Origin: Verrucomicrobiota bacterium
Lineage (GTDB): Bacteria; Verrucomicrobiota; Verrucomicrobiia; Opitutales; Opitutaceae
Direction of reading: 5' to 3'
NCBI GenBank assembly: GCA_016222805.1
Contig: JACRQG010000037.1
Location: 62,001 to 126,000 of the forward strand
DNA: 64,000 nucleotides
The notes below the pieces were generated by a model. It searched no databases, was not told the DNA's origin, and saw only the letters and a list, made by a program, of their open reading frames with translations. The position numbers were made by a program, and so were the translations under genes. Shown here in pieces: positions 1 to 7,577 of the stretch (position 1 is its first letter; each line of letters starts with the position of its first letter).

Positions 1-27
1 GCGGACCGGGCGTCGATGCGAGTGACG

Positions 28-50
28 CGGAGCGGGGTCGCCCCGCCTGC
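28..50. repeat. Possible end of a palindromic intergenic repeat
   Basis: A GC-rich arm with the self-complementary core GCGGGG-TCG-CCCCGC. It closely resembles the right-hand arm of the palindromic elements near 28.9 kb and 38.4 kb. No partner arm is visible, so it may be a half copy or may be cut by the window edge. Confidence 0.3.
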
Positions 51-89
51 AGCACTGCAAGCCTGTCCTGCCGGGTGGAAGCGCGGTCC

Positions 90-353
90 TCACCGATCCG
101 CCGCCGGGCGTTGGACGAAGAAGGCCGGGGGCGGCTTCGCGCGCTGCGCCTCGCGCCACTGCTGCGCCAGGGTCTGGCGCTCGGCCTTCGACGCGGAGGC
201 CGGGAGGAGGAAACCCCGTCGGGAAACCTCGAAGCGGTCGTCGAGGCCGTTGGCGTTGGCGTCCTCGTAGATCGGGTTTTCGTCGGCGAGGACCAACCCG
301 GTGACCCACGCACCTTCGCTGCCCGACCGGAGCACGAAACGGCGATCCCCTTT
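90..353 (-). pseudogene. In-frame continuation of the upstream gene after an amber stop
   Basis: This stretch continues, without frame change, the gene that stops with TAG at 354-356. It runs about 87 codons to a TGA at 90-92. It still looks coding: after the stop come the segments WVTGLVLADENPIYEDANAN and GLDDRFEV, which resemble the Asp/Asn-rich, calcium-loop-like tails of secreted proteins in this kind of bacterium. A single C-to-T change (CAG to TAG) would create the interruption. It may be a nonsense mutation, a sequencing error or stop readthrough; the sequence alone cannot decide. An internal ATG at 335 could start a separate 81-residue product, but nothing favours that. Confidence 0.5.
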
Positions 354-947
354 CTACGCCTCGATCAGCGGCAGGTGGTCGGCGAGGAGACGGGCCCCGG
401 AATACAGATCCCAGACACCGGCCTCGGGATCCAGGCGCACGGTGAGGGTCGGCAGCGCCGCCATGTTCCGGCCATCGTACTTGCCGGTTCCGACGTGGAA
501 GTTGAGCGACTTCCACTGCAGCGCGCCGGACGCCGAATCGTCGTACATGAGCTGCAGGCTGCCGGTCACCGGGCTCGTCACCACCCCCAGCCGCGCCCCG
601 GCGATGTCGATGATCGTCGTCTGCGAGGCATACACCTGAAACGAGACGAACGACACGTCATGCGGGGTGCCACGCAGCGGCCTGGACCATTCCTTGCCGG
701 CGTCAAGCGCGAGAAGGTCGACGTTGTTCTTCTTCGCCTTGCTCGCACCGACCACGCCGGTTGCGGATAGTTCATCGACGCCAAACTTGCCCGCTGCGAG
801 CGGCGCGGGTTCGTTCGGTTTCGCATTGCTCTTCAAGCGCAACAGGCCGAGCGCCGGGGGCGTCGCATTCGACTGCGCGTGCAGTGAGGCGGCACAGGCG
901 AGTACGACGGAAACGAGCAGGACACGGCTGGGGGAGAGAGATTTCAT
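354..947 (-). CDS. Secreted hypothetical protein, truncated by an amber stop
   Basis: Function not recognised. The 197-residue product starts with a clear signal peptide (MKSLSPSRVLLVSVVLACAA, with a likely cut after LHAQ), so it should be exported. The body is beta-rich, with phrases such as TTIIDIAGARLG and LTVRLDPEAGVWDLYSG that suggest a laminin-G or jelly-roll-like surface domain, though I cannot assign a family. It starts 9 nt after the stop of the upstream gene, so the two are probably co-transcribed. The reading frame stays open beyond the terminal TAG for another 87 codons, so the original protein was probably about 285 residues long. Confidence 0.7.
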   Translation of the reverse strand: MKSLSPSRVLLVSVVLACAASLHAQSNATPPALGLLRLKSNAKPNEPAPLAAGKFGVDELSATGVVGASKAKKNNVDLLALDAGKEWSRPLRGTPHDVSFVSFQVYASQTTIIDIAGARLGVVTSPVTGSLQLMYDDSASGALQWKSLNFHVGTGKYDGRNMAALPTLTVRLDPEAGVWDLYSGARLLADHLPLIEA

Positions 948-956
948 GGCGGGCCT

Positions 957-1922
957 TCAGGGCTGACGCGGCATTTCTTCGTCCTTGAGGCCGCTCAACA
1001 GATTGCGCTTCGTATCCCATTCGAGATTTCGATCCATGGCGGCTGGATTCAGATAATAGGTCAGCCGCACCAAACAGGTGGCCGAGTTGGACGGACCGAG
1101 AATCAGGCCACCGCTGATTTTTCCGTAGTGCGCGCTGACGACTTGACCATCACGTTCGACGGTGCGCACCCGGAAGAAATACGCTTGGTCTTCAGTGGCG
1201 GACGCTTTGGTGCCACCCTGCTGGCTTCTCGCCAATCGAGATACCAACACCGGCTCATAGCCCTGCTCCGGCGCCTCCCGCGGCCAACGGAAATGCGACA
1301 GCCGCCATTCCTCGGGTAACCTTACTTCCTGAATCCCATCGCTGATCCGCGAAAATCTCACGTTAAGGCGAACGTCGAAATCGTCGCGAGTGGCGTATCG
1401 ACGGTCCAATGTAAAAACGAAGTCAGAAAAAACTCCCAATCCGTGCGGTGCGACCCAATCGCCTTTCTCCAAATCGTAGCCACAGGGCTGTCCCGCCACA
1501 GGAATCTCAATTGTGACCCGTTTTGCAAACAAGGGAATTGGTCTCCCGACAGGACGCATGATAGCCTTGCCTTCCACGGTCTGCGACCGACCATGAACTA
1601 TTTCTTCCAGCGGCGGAATCGCTAGCCCACTCCAATAGTAGCCTGCCTTCTCCACAGACGCGCCAAAGCTGCCTCCAGTGTGGCCTTCACCGGTAAAGGC
1701 CCCGCTGCTTGATGTATTGCCTTCAACACGCACAATGGCGTTGGCATCACGGGACTTACCAAACACGAAGCGAACCAGCGCGCCGGAAACAGGATGCCCT
1801 GCTTCATCGGCGACATGCACGTTCACGCGAACCTTCGGCAGCTCAAACTGCTTCCTCACAGCGACGGCAGCGACTCCCAAGAGTGCACCCAAGCATATGA
1901 TGAACTTTGTTTTCATAGTCAC
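957..1922 (-). CDS. Membrane-anchored or secreted hypothetical protein
   Basis: Function not recognised. The N-terminus (KFIICLGALLGVAAVAV) is an uncleaved anchor or signal peptide. Next comes a short region of the carboxypeptidase-regulatory or invasin-like type (VRVNVHVADEAGHPVSGALV), typical of extracytoplasmic beta-sandwich domains. The rest has many aromatic and charged residues and no motif I can name. Two starts are possible: GTG at 1922, which overlaps the upstream stop as GTGA, or ATG at 1916. Base composition is visibly less GC-rich than in neighbouring genes, which may mean a more recent arrival. It lies between a gene remnant upstream and the amber-interrupted gene downstream, all on the same strand. 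Confidence 0.7.
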   Translation of the reverse strand: MTMKTKFIICLGALLGVAAVAVRKQFELPKVRVNVHVADEAGHPVSGALVRFVFGKSRDANAIVRVEGNTSSSGAFTGEGHTGGSFGASVEKAGYYWSGLAIPPLEEIVHGRSQTVEGKAIMRPVGRPIPLFAKRVTIEIPVAGQPCGYDLEKGDWVAPHGLGVFSDFVFTLDRRYATRDDFDVRLNVRFSRISDGIQEVRLPEEWRLSHFRWPREAPEQGYEPVLVSRLARSQQGGTKASATEDQAYFFRVRTVERDGQVVSAHYGKISGGLILGPSNSATCLVRLTYYLNPAAMDRNLEWDTKRNLLSGLKDEEMPRQP

Positions 1923-2119
1923 TGGTTTGACATCGCGACAATCTGGTCAAAGAGGCCAAAAGAATACCGGTAAGCTACCGCGCGAACGTCACCATGGCGC
2001 CATTCAAGGGTCTGCGTTGGTGCTTTGGGTCCTCGCGGCCATCCTGACCTCGCATACAGCGCCGGCATGTCGTAGTTGCGGTCCTCCAGTGATCGGGTCC
2101 GGATCTTCGAGCCACTCCT
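1919..2119 (-). pseudogene. 3' remnant of a gene cut by the IS3-family element
   Basis: An open frame of 66 codons starts exactly at the IS border and ends in TGA at 1919-1921, overlapping the next gene's GTG. The translation (for example LEDRNYDMPALYARSGW and VAYRYSFGLFDQIVAMSNQ) has coding-like codon choice, mostly G or C at third positions in its first half. The stop-start overlap is what is expected of an operon partner. I read it as the C-terminal end of a gene whose front was removed when the element inserted. The matching 5' part is not obvious at 3348-3444; a short reading frame starting MNSLRPKMRAFF there stops before the IS. Confidence 0.45.
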
Positions 2120-3311
2120 AGGTTCGGTCTGGGTGGTTGGTTGAGGTTGCTACCACTGACATTGGTTGTCCATCCCTGGCGGAGGGAAGGCCCGGCTCGG
2201 CGGGCCTGACCGGAGCCAGGGATGGAGATTGATTCGCGGCAAAGCATGCGGGGGATTGGTAGCCGAGCTTACTATGGGGCCGCTTCTGGTTGTATTTGAT
2301 CCGGAAGTCCTCGATGACGACGCGCGCTTCAGTGAGCGTCCACAGCTGTTCGCGATTGAGGCATTCATCGCGGAAACGGCCGTGGAACGATTCGACAAAG
2401 CCGTTTTGCCACGGACTGCCGGGCTCGATGTAGAGGGTCTTGATCTTGTGGTCGGCCAGCCAGTGCTGGAGCGCTTTCGCAATGAACTCTGACCCGTTGT
2501 CGGAGCGAATGAATTCGGGGGCTCCATGCTGCGTGATGGCGGCCTGGACCAGGCGGATGACGTCACCGGACCTGAGCGCCCGGTCCGCTCGCAGCACATG
2601 GCACTCGCGCGTATATTCATCGAGGACCGTGAGCATTCGCAGCGCACCGCCGCGCACGGTGGCATCGGCGATGAAGTCCCAGGTCCAGACATGGCTCTTT
2701 CTCGTCGCCTTGGTCGGCAGTCCCGTCGAGTGACCACGGCGTGGGATGCTCCGGCGCGTCGGCGGCACCCGCAGGCCCTCCTGCCGCCGGAGCCGGCGGA
2801 CCTGACGCAGGCCGATCCGCCAGCCTTCCGTCTTCAACTCGACGAGGATCCGGCGATGGCCATAACGCGGGTGCTCCTCGCTTAGCGCATGGAGCCGCTG
2901 CACCAACTGCTGCTGGCGGCTCGTGGGTTCACCGGCGCGATACCAGTAGGCGCAGCGTGATAACCCAAGGAATCGGCAGCCAGCGCGCCCGGAGCACACG
3001 CCGGCCCTGACCGCCGCGGCCACGACCTGCTTTTGTGCCCCGGGCTCACAATCTTTTTTGAGCGCGTACTCCAGGACCTTCTTCGCCAGCATCGCGTCCG
3101 CGAGCATCTTCTTCAGCTCCGTGTTCTCGCGCTCGAGTTCCTTCAGCCGCCTGGCCTCGCCGAGGTCCATGTGTCCGAACTGCCTTCGCCAACGGTGGTA
3201 CGTCACGTCCGAGATGTTCTTCTCCCGGCAGATATCCACCACACTCTTGCCCGCGTCCACCTCCCGCAGGATGCGGACTTTCTCTTCGGTGCTGTAACGC
3301 TTTCCCTTCAT
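2118..3311 (-). CDS. IS3-family transposase, OrfA and OrfB fused in one frame
   Basis: A DDE transposase that cuts and inserts the element. Residues 1-86 form the OrfA part: a helix-turn-helix (EEKVRILREVDAGKSVVDI) followed by a leucine-zipper-like coiled coil (RRLKELERENTELKKML). The OrfB part has the HTH_21 region (HPRYGHRRILVEL) and an rve/DDE core with D in WTWDFIADA, D in RSDNGSEF and E in NGFVESFHGRFRDE. IS3 elements normally split OrfA and OrfB and join them by a -1 frameshift. Here one frame reads straight through, although an A6G run sits at the junction (complement of 3053-3059). The gene looks intact at 397 residues. Confidence 0.92.
   Translation of the reverse strand: MKGKRYSTEEKVRILREVDAGKSVVDICREKNISDVTYHRWRRQFGHMDLGEARRLKELERENTELKKMLADAMLAKKVLEYALKKDCEPGAQKQVVAAAVRAGVCSGRAGCRFLGLSRCAYWYRAGEPTSRQQQLVQRLHALSEEHPRYGHRRILVELKTEGWRIGLRQVRRLRRQEGLRVPPTRRSIPRRGHSTGLPTKATRKSHVWTWDFIADATVRGGALRMLTVLDEYTRECHVLRADRALRSGDVIRLVQAAITQHGAPEFIRSDNGSEFIAKALQHWLADHKIKTLYIEPGSPWQNGFVESFHGRFRDECLNREQLWTLTEARVVIEDFRIKYNQKRPHSKLGYQSPACFAANQSPSLAPVRPAEPGLPSARDGQPMSVVATSTNHPDRT
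2120..2134. repeat. IS terminal inverted repeat, left copy
   Basis: A 15-bp arm that matches the complement of 3333-3347 without mismatch. The last codons and the TAG stop of the transposase gene run through it, so the reading frame uses the very end of the element. Confidence 0.85.
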
Positions 3312-3332
3312 GATCTGGGTCCTTTCTGTTGG

Positions 3333-3347
3333 ACCCAGACCGAACCT
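3333..3347. repeat. IS terminal inverted repeat, right copy
   Basis: The right-hand 15-bp arm, a perfect complement of the left arm. It lies 21 nt upstream of the transposase start codon, so it is also in the promoter region of the transposase. Confidence 0.85.
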
Positions 3348-3444
3348 TCAAGCGGCTCGAATTTCCGGGATCACGTCAGCTCGCCGCGAGAAAAAAAGCC
3401 CGCATCTTGGGACGGAGGGAGTTCATGCGTGGAGCGATGAAGGT

Positions 3445-4590
3445 TCAGGGCAAAACCGGACGTCCGATGCCGGCAATGAGCGCCGGAATTTCGTCCACGC
3501 GACCGTAGCCGGAGAGGCGCCGCTGCTCGTCCAGCACAAACACGTACGGCAGACGGTCGACCTTCAGCCTGGCAACTATGGGACTTGCACGTCCCAAGGA
3601 TTCGACACACGTACTGCCGGATGGAACGGGCGTGGACTTCGCTCCTTTGGGCAGGTCTCCCGGGACTCCGACGGAGATGAAGACCCATTTGGTGTTGGGC
3701 AGGGGTTTGGCCTTGAAATCATGCAGTCCCGGCGGGCCCTCAGGATGACGCGGCCCATCCCACAGGCACACGATCGTCGTCTTGCCCGCCAACTCGCCCA
3801 GGGTGGTCGCCCTCCCCTGCGCCAAGGTAAGAGGAAAATCCAACGGCTGGCGGACCAGGCTGTAGCGCTCCAGGACGCGTCGCGCCAATTCCTTGGTCGG
3901 ACGCGGGGCATACGCAGACTGGACGATCCGCATGGCTGCCTCCTTCCCCGCGTCGCAATACGTGTTCTGGGCCAGGGAGAGAAAGAGTCCCCAGATCTCA
4001 GGCTGCTCGCCAAACTCACCGCGCAGGCGATCCAGCATCGTCTCCGCGAGGAACGGGTTGTCATACCAGTGCCGCGTCAGCGTCTTCCGGCCGATGAAGA
4101 AGGCCTCCATGCTGTGCGCCACCTGGATGCGATCCTCGATCGGATGCGTCGGCGTCGTGCGAAAGGCGCGGGCGACCGCCAGGGCCGAGCGCTCGTAGGT
4201 CTTGTCGGTGGGCGTGATGCCCTGCACCCCCGCGAGCGCCTCCAGTTTGCGCGCTTCCGCCGCCTTGGGGTGAGTGGTGTGCTGGGAATGAAAATCCCGC
4301 GCGGCTTGCGCCATCGCCCGGTACTTCTGGGCGCGGGCTTCGACCTCGGCCTTGTAACGGCTGGCGTCCGTGCGACTGGTCGCGACGATTCCCTGCGGGG
4401 ACCTGACCCGCGCGTCGTTGGCCGCCTTTTCCTTGCTGGTCACCTGGGACCAAGCCTGATCGGCCGCGTTCGGGGGCAGCGTCTGGGCGCCGAGACCACT
4501 CGCGAAGCACAGGGCTGGGAGGAGGCGAAGGTACGGCGAAACACGAGTGTTCCCAGCGGGGAAAGGTCCGGCGCAAACCGTGAGAGTCAT
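3445..4590 (-). CDS. Secreted TlpA/redoxin-like protein lacking a CxxC
   Basis: Predicted to act outside the cytoplasm. I chose ATG 4590 because it gives a signal peptide (YLRLLPALCFASGLGAQ); the frame is open further upstream but looks non-coding. The N-terminal two-thirds is helical and charged, in the style of TlpA-associated helper regions. The C-terminal third looks like a thioredoxin fold: GELAGKTTIVCLWDGPRHP, then NTKWVFISVGVPGD, then LKVDRLPYVFVLDEQRRL. The usual WCxxC site is absent, with WDGPRHP in its place, so thiol-disulfide exchange of the standard kind is unlikely. It may bind a partner or scaffold rather than catalyse. It lies directly upstream of the IS on the same strand. 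Confidence 0.7.
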   Translation of the reverse strand: MTLTVCAGPFPAGNTRVSPYLRLLPALCFASGLGAQTLPPNAADQAWSQVTSKEKAANDARVRSPQGIVATSRTDASRYKAEVEARAQKYRAMAQAARDFHSQHTTHPKAAEARKLEALAGVQGITPTDKTYERSALAVARAFRTTPTHPIEDRIQVAHSMEAFFIGRKTLTRHWYDNPFLAETMLDRLRGEFGEQPEIWGLFLSLAQNTYCDAGKEAAMRIVQSAYAPRPTKELARRVLERYSLVRQPLDFPLTLAQGRATTLGELAGKTTIVCLWDGPRHPEGPPGLHDFKAKPLPNTKWVFISVGVPGDLPKGAKSTPVPSGSTCVESLGRASPIVARLKVDRLPYVFVLDEQRRLSGYGRVDEIPALIAGIGRPVLP

Positions 4591-4774
4591 GGCGAAAAAG
4601 CGGTTTCCTGCAGGCGGTCGTGATGAAACTGGAGCGCACCGACCTTGCCCTTCTTGACGGGGACAACCCGCCCACAAAAAACACCCTCTGCTTGGGGGTG
4701 CCCCCCCCGGATTCAGGGTGGGTTTTGCACTTGCTTTTGCCAGCGGCGGTTTCCAACCGGCGCGTCAGCCCGGC

Positions 4775-4792
4775 GGCTCTCGGGAGAGAGCC
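4775..4792. repeat. Short perfect hairpin
   Basis: GGCTCTC and GAGAGCC pair perfectly across a 4-nt loop. There is no T-run, so it is not a classical terminator; it may be part of a dispersed repeat. Confidence 0.4.
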
Positions 4793-4847
4793 ACTCCCGC
4801 CACGGGTCCGGCAGGAAACCCAGCGAAGTGACACCCCACACCTGATC

Positions 4848-4917
4848 AACCACGGATGAACAGACGAACACAGATGGGGCGACCTTCATCCGTGTTCATC
4901 GGTGTCCATCCGTGGTT
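4848..4917. repeat. 70-bp imperfect palindrome, CACGGATGAACAC type
   Basis: The ends AACCACGGATG and CATCCGTGGTT pair perfectly, and the inside repeats GGATGAACA/GAACACAGATG-like units in both orientations. From memory, this style of palindrome is scattered through intergenic DNA of Verrucomicrobiota and Planctomycetota genomes. Its role is not known to me. It lies 130 nt upstream of the lyase start. Confidence 0.6.
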
Positions 4918-5048
4918 CACTGGTTTGGAATACCAGACTGGTTCATCACCCGTTTCGGGTTTCCAGGATTCAGGCAGCTTCCCCGGAGATGTCCCCCGGG
5001 TTGAAATTGGATCTCGGACTCCCTTGCCGCCGTGGCAGGCTCGCGGAC

Positions 5049-7286
5049 ATGAATACCCGCATCGGGACCGTTGCCTGGGTTGCCGCGACGCTCGCGTGGC
5101 TGGCCGTCGGCGCCCTCGCGGCCGAGGTCGCCCCGCCCCGTCCACCTTCCGGGCATCCGCGCCTGTACCTGCGCGAGGCACAGATCCGGGATCTGCCCCG
5201 GCGCCTCTCGCATCCCACGCTCGCTCCGGTGGTCGCACGGCTGGAGCAACTGGCCGCGCGCTCGCCGCAATTCCGCGCCGAGTGGCAGGCCCTCCAGCAA
5301 CTGGTGCGGCCTGATCCCGCAGCCGGACGGGCCCTCGTCGCCGAGACCCTCGCCCTCCTGCAGCGCTCCGAACTGCCCGACCGCCAGGACGCCTGTCGCG
5401 TCACCGGCCGGATGATGGTCACCGGGGCCATCGTCTACGACTGGCTGTACCCCCTGCTGTCCGCAGACCAGCGGCAGGCCTACGTCACCGAGTTCATCCG
5501 GCTGGCGAAGACCCAGGAATGCGGCTACCCCCCGACCCGCCAGGGCTCCGTCACCGGCCACAGCTCGGAGGCGATGATCATGCGCGACATGCTCTCCGCC
5601 GGCATCGCGATCCACGACGAGTATCCGGAAATGTACGACCATGCCGCCGGCCGCTTTTTCCGCGAGCACCTCCCGGCGCGCAACTGGTTCTACCCGGGCC
5701 ACGCCTACCACCAGGGCGATTCCTACGGCGTGCACCGCTTCTCGTGGGATCTCTTTCCGCTCTTCATCTTCGATCGGATGGGGGCGGGCAACGTCTACCA
5801 TCCCGACCAGCGCCACGTGCCCTACCTCTGGGTCTACACCACGCGGCCCGACGGCCAGCGGCTGCGGGCCGGCGACACGTTCGCGTCGAGCGCACCGCGC
5901 GGCCGGCCCTGGAGCGACTACGGCAGCTCGATGCTCACCGCCAGCTACTACGGCGACGGCGTCCTCCTCAGCCAGGCCCTGCAACAGGGGGGCTTTTCCG
6001 ACAACGAGGCGATCTTCGAGCTCCTCTGGCGGGATCCCGACCTGAAGCCGCAGCCGATCGCCGGACTGCCGCGCTCCCGGTACTTCGGAACGCCGTTCGG
6101 CTGGATGGTCGCCCGCACCGGCTGGGGCGAGGATGCGGTCATCGCCGAGATGAAGATCAACGAGTACAACTTCGTGAACCACCAGCACCTCGACGCCGGC
6201 GCCTTCCAAATCTACGCCCGCGGCGCCCTGGCGATCGACTCCGGCCTCTATTCCGGCACCGGCGGCGCCTACGGCAGCGCCCACACCACGAACTACTATT
6301 GGCGCACCATCGCCCACAACGCGCTGCTCATCCACGATCCGGCGGAGAAGTTCAGCTCGCGCCCCGAGTACGGCAACGATGGCGGCCAGCGCCTGCCCAA
6401 CAACCGCTCCGAGCCCCGCACGCTGGCCGACCTCCTCGATCCCGCCAAGGGCTACCGGACCGGACGCGTCCTCGCGCACGGTTTCGGGCCCGACGCCCAC
6501 ACCCCGGCCTTCACGCTGCTGCAGGGGGACCTCACCGCCGCCTACAGTCGCAAGGTGCGCACCGTCACGCGCTCGTTTGTGTTCCTGAACCTCGGTGAGC
6601 CCAAGGTGCCGGCCGCCCTGCTGGTCTTCGATCGGGTGATCAGCGCGGATCCATCGTTCCGCAAGTTCTGGCTCCTTCATTCACAGGAGGAGCCCCGCCT
6701 CGCCGGCACGGGCGCCGTCATCGATCGCACCGAGCATGGTGCGCGGGGCCGCTTGCAGCTCGACGTGCTGCTGCCGGCTGCCAACGACGCCCGGCTGGAA
6801 AAGGTCGGCGGCCCCGGGCAGGAGTTCTGGGTCTTCGGCCGCAACTACCCCAACGAGGTCGATTCCGCCCGGCGTGAACGCGGGTCGCACGAGACCGGAG
6901 CCTGGCGCCTGGAACTCACTCCGCGGGAACCCGCCGCCGAAAACCACTTCCTGACGGTGCTTCAAACTACCGATCGTCTGGCGCCGGGTCGTCTGCCGGT
7001 CACCCGCCTCGATCGCGGTGAACGCACGGGCTGCGTCATTTCCGGATCAACCGCCACCACGGTGGTCCTGCTGCGGCGGGATCAAACCCGGAGCTCCGCC
7101 GCGGTGGAACTCACCGTCCCCGGTGCGAATCCCGCCCGGATCCTCGTTACGGATCTCGCCCCGGGACGCTGGGAAGCCCGGCCCGCCGGATCGGGTGCCC
7201 CGCAAGCCCTCGAGGTCACTGAATCCTCCGGAGCCGCCTGGTGGGAAGGTCCCTCCGGCGCGTGGACCCTGACGCGCCGGCCCTAG
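5049..7286 (+). CDS. Heparinase II/III-family polysaccharide lyase, secreted
   Basis: Predicted to cleave acidic polysaccharide by beta-elimination outside the cytoplasm. Start ATG 5049 gives a signal peptide (VAWVAATLAWLAVGALAA) and a 745-residue protein; the frame extends upstream only into a palindromic repeat. An alpha-helical toroid makes up the N-terminal half (HPRLYLREAQIRDLPRRL; TGRMMVTGAIVYDWLYPLLS). The central Hepar_II_III signature is NHQHLDAGAFQIYARG followed by AIDSGLY and TIAHNALLIHDP, which contains the His residues used by the family. The C-terminal part is a beta-sandwich. It stands alone, with no transporter next to it, unlike the second lyase at 56-58 kb. Confidence 0.88.
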   Translation: MNTRIGTVAWVAATLAWLAVGALAAEVAPPRPPSGHPRLYLREAQIRDLPRRLSHPTLAPVVARLEQLAARSPQFRAEWQALQQLVRPDPAAGRALVAETLALLQRSELPDRQDACRVTGRMMVTGAIVYDWLYPLLSADQRQAYVTEFIRLAKTQECGYPPTRQGSVTGHSSEAMIMRDMLSAGIAIHDEYPEMYDHAAGRFFREHLPARNWFYPGHAYHQGDSYGVHRFSWDLFPLFIFDRMGAGNVYHPDQRHVPYLWVYTTRPDGQRLRAGDTFASSAPRGRPWSDYGSSMLTASYYGDGVLLSQALQQGGFSDNEAIFELLWRDPDLKPQPIAGLPRSRYFGTPFGWMVARTGWGEDAVIAEMKINEYNFVNHQHLDAGAFQIYARGALAIDSGLYSGTGGAYGSAHTTNYYWRTIAHNALLIHDPAEKFSSRPEYGNDGGQRLPNNRSEPRTLADLLDPAKGYRTGRVLAHGFGPDAHTPAFTLLQGDLTAAYSRKVRTVTRSFVFLNLGEPKVPAALLVFDRVISADPSFRKFWLLHSQEEPRLAGTGAVIDRTEHGARGRLQLDVLLPAANDARLEKVGGPGQEFWVFGRNYPNEVDSARRERGSHETGAWRLELTPREPAAENHFLTVLQTTDRLAPGRLPVTRLDRGERTGCVISGSTATTVVLLRRDQTRSSAAVELTVPGANPARILVTDLAPGRWEARPAGSGAPQALEVTESSGAAWWEGPSGAWTLTRRP

Positions 7287-7446
7287 CCTGGAGATTTCCC
7301 ATCGCGGCCCGACGCCGCAGTCCGCGGGCAGCTGCGCTGGAACGGAGTGAAAGCGTGGCGGGAAAGAAGACCACGTTGTCGCTCACCCGTCGCCGGCAGA
7401 CCATGCTGGTATCGATCCCCTTCGCCCTGTCTCGCGACGAAACTGT

Positions 7447-7521
7447 TGTAGCCGGGGGGGGGCGACCCCGGCCGGCACGATCGATCTCCTGAGCCAGCCG
7501 GCCTCCGCGAGGCCGGCTACA
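7447..7521. repeat. Palindromic intergenic repeat, GTAGCCGG type
   Basis: Starts TGTAGCCGG and ends CCGGCTACA, with GGCGACCCCGGCC and GGCCTCCGCGAGGCC as inner stems. The same ends occur twice at 12921-13057. Here it lies in the 291-nt gap between convergent genes, where it could stop transcription from both sides. Confidence 0.7.
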
Positions 7522-7577
7522 TCATGCGATGTCTCGTCGTTGGGTGCCGCCTCCGGCCGCGTTGATCTACCACGCGG

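Larger units (their letters stand above)
2120..3347 (-). mobile_element. Complete IS3-family insertion sequence
   Basis: A 1228-bp element bounded by a perfect 15-bp terminal inverted repeat (AGGTTCGGTCTGGGT at the left end and its complement at the right). It carries one transposase gene that fills almost all of it. I compared the flanks (CCACTCCT on the left, TCAAGCGG on the right) and found no direct target duplication. That suggests either an adjacent deletion or an old insertion. On its left it abuts what looks like the amputated 3' end of a gene. Confidence 0.85.
4591..5048. other. Divergent intergenic region with hairpins, no gene seen
   Basis: Between the redoxin-like gene (minus) and the lyase gene (plus). 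It holds an imperfect inverted repeat around 4675-4734 (AAAACACCCT-like arms), a tight hairpin at 4775-4792, and a long palindrome at 4848-4917. I found no convincing short gene. Both neighbours' promoters must lie here but I could not pick -35/-10 boxes with confidence. Confidence 0.5.

Noticed and set aside
2112-3355. Target-site duplication around the IS3 element
   Set aside because: I compared 3-5 bp on both sides of the 15-bp repeats in several registers and found no match.
4902-5048. Upstream extension of the first lyase gene
   Set aside because: The extra 49 codons run through a palindromic intergenic repeat and precede a normal signal peptide at ATG 5049.
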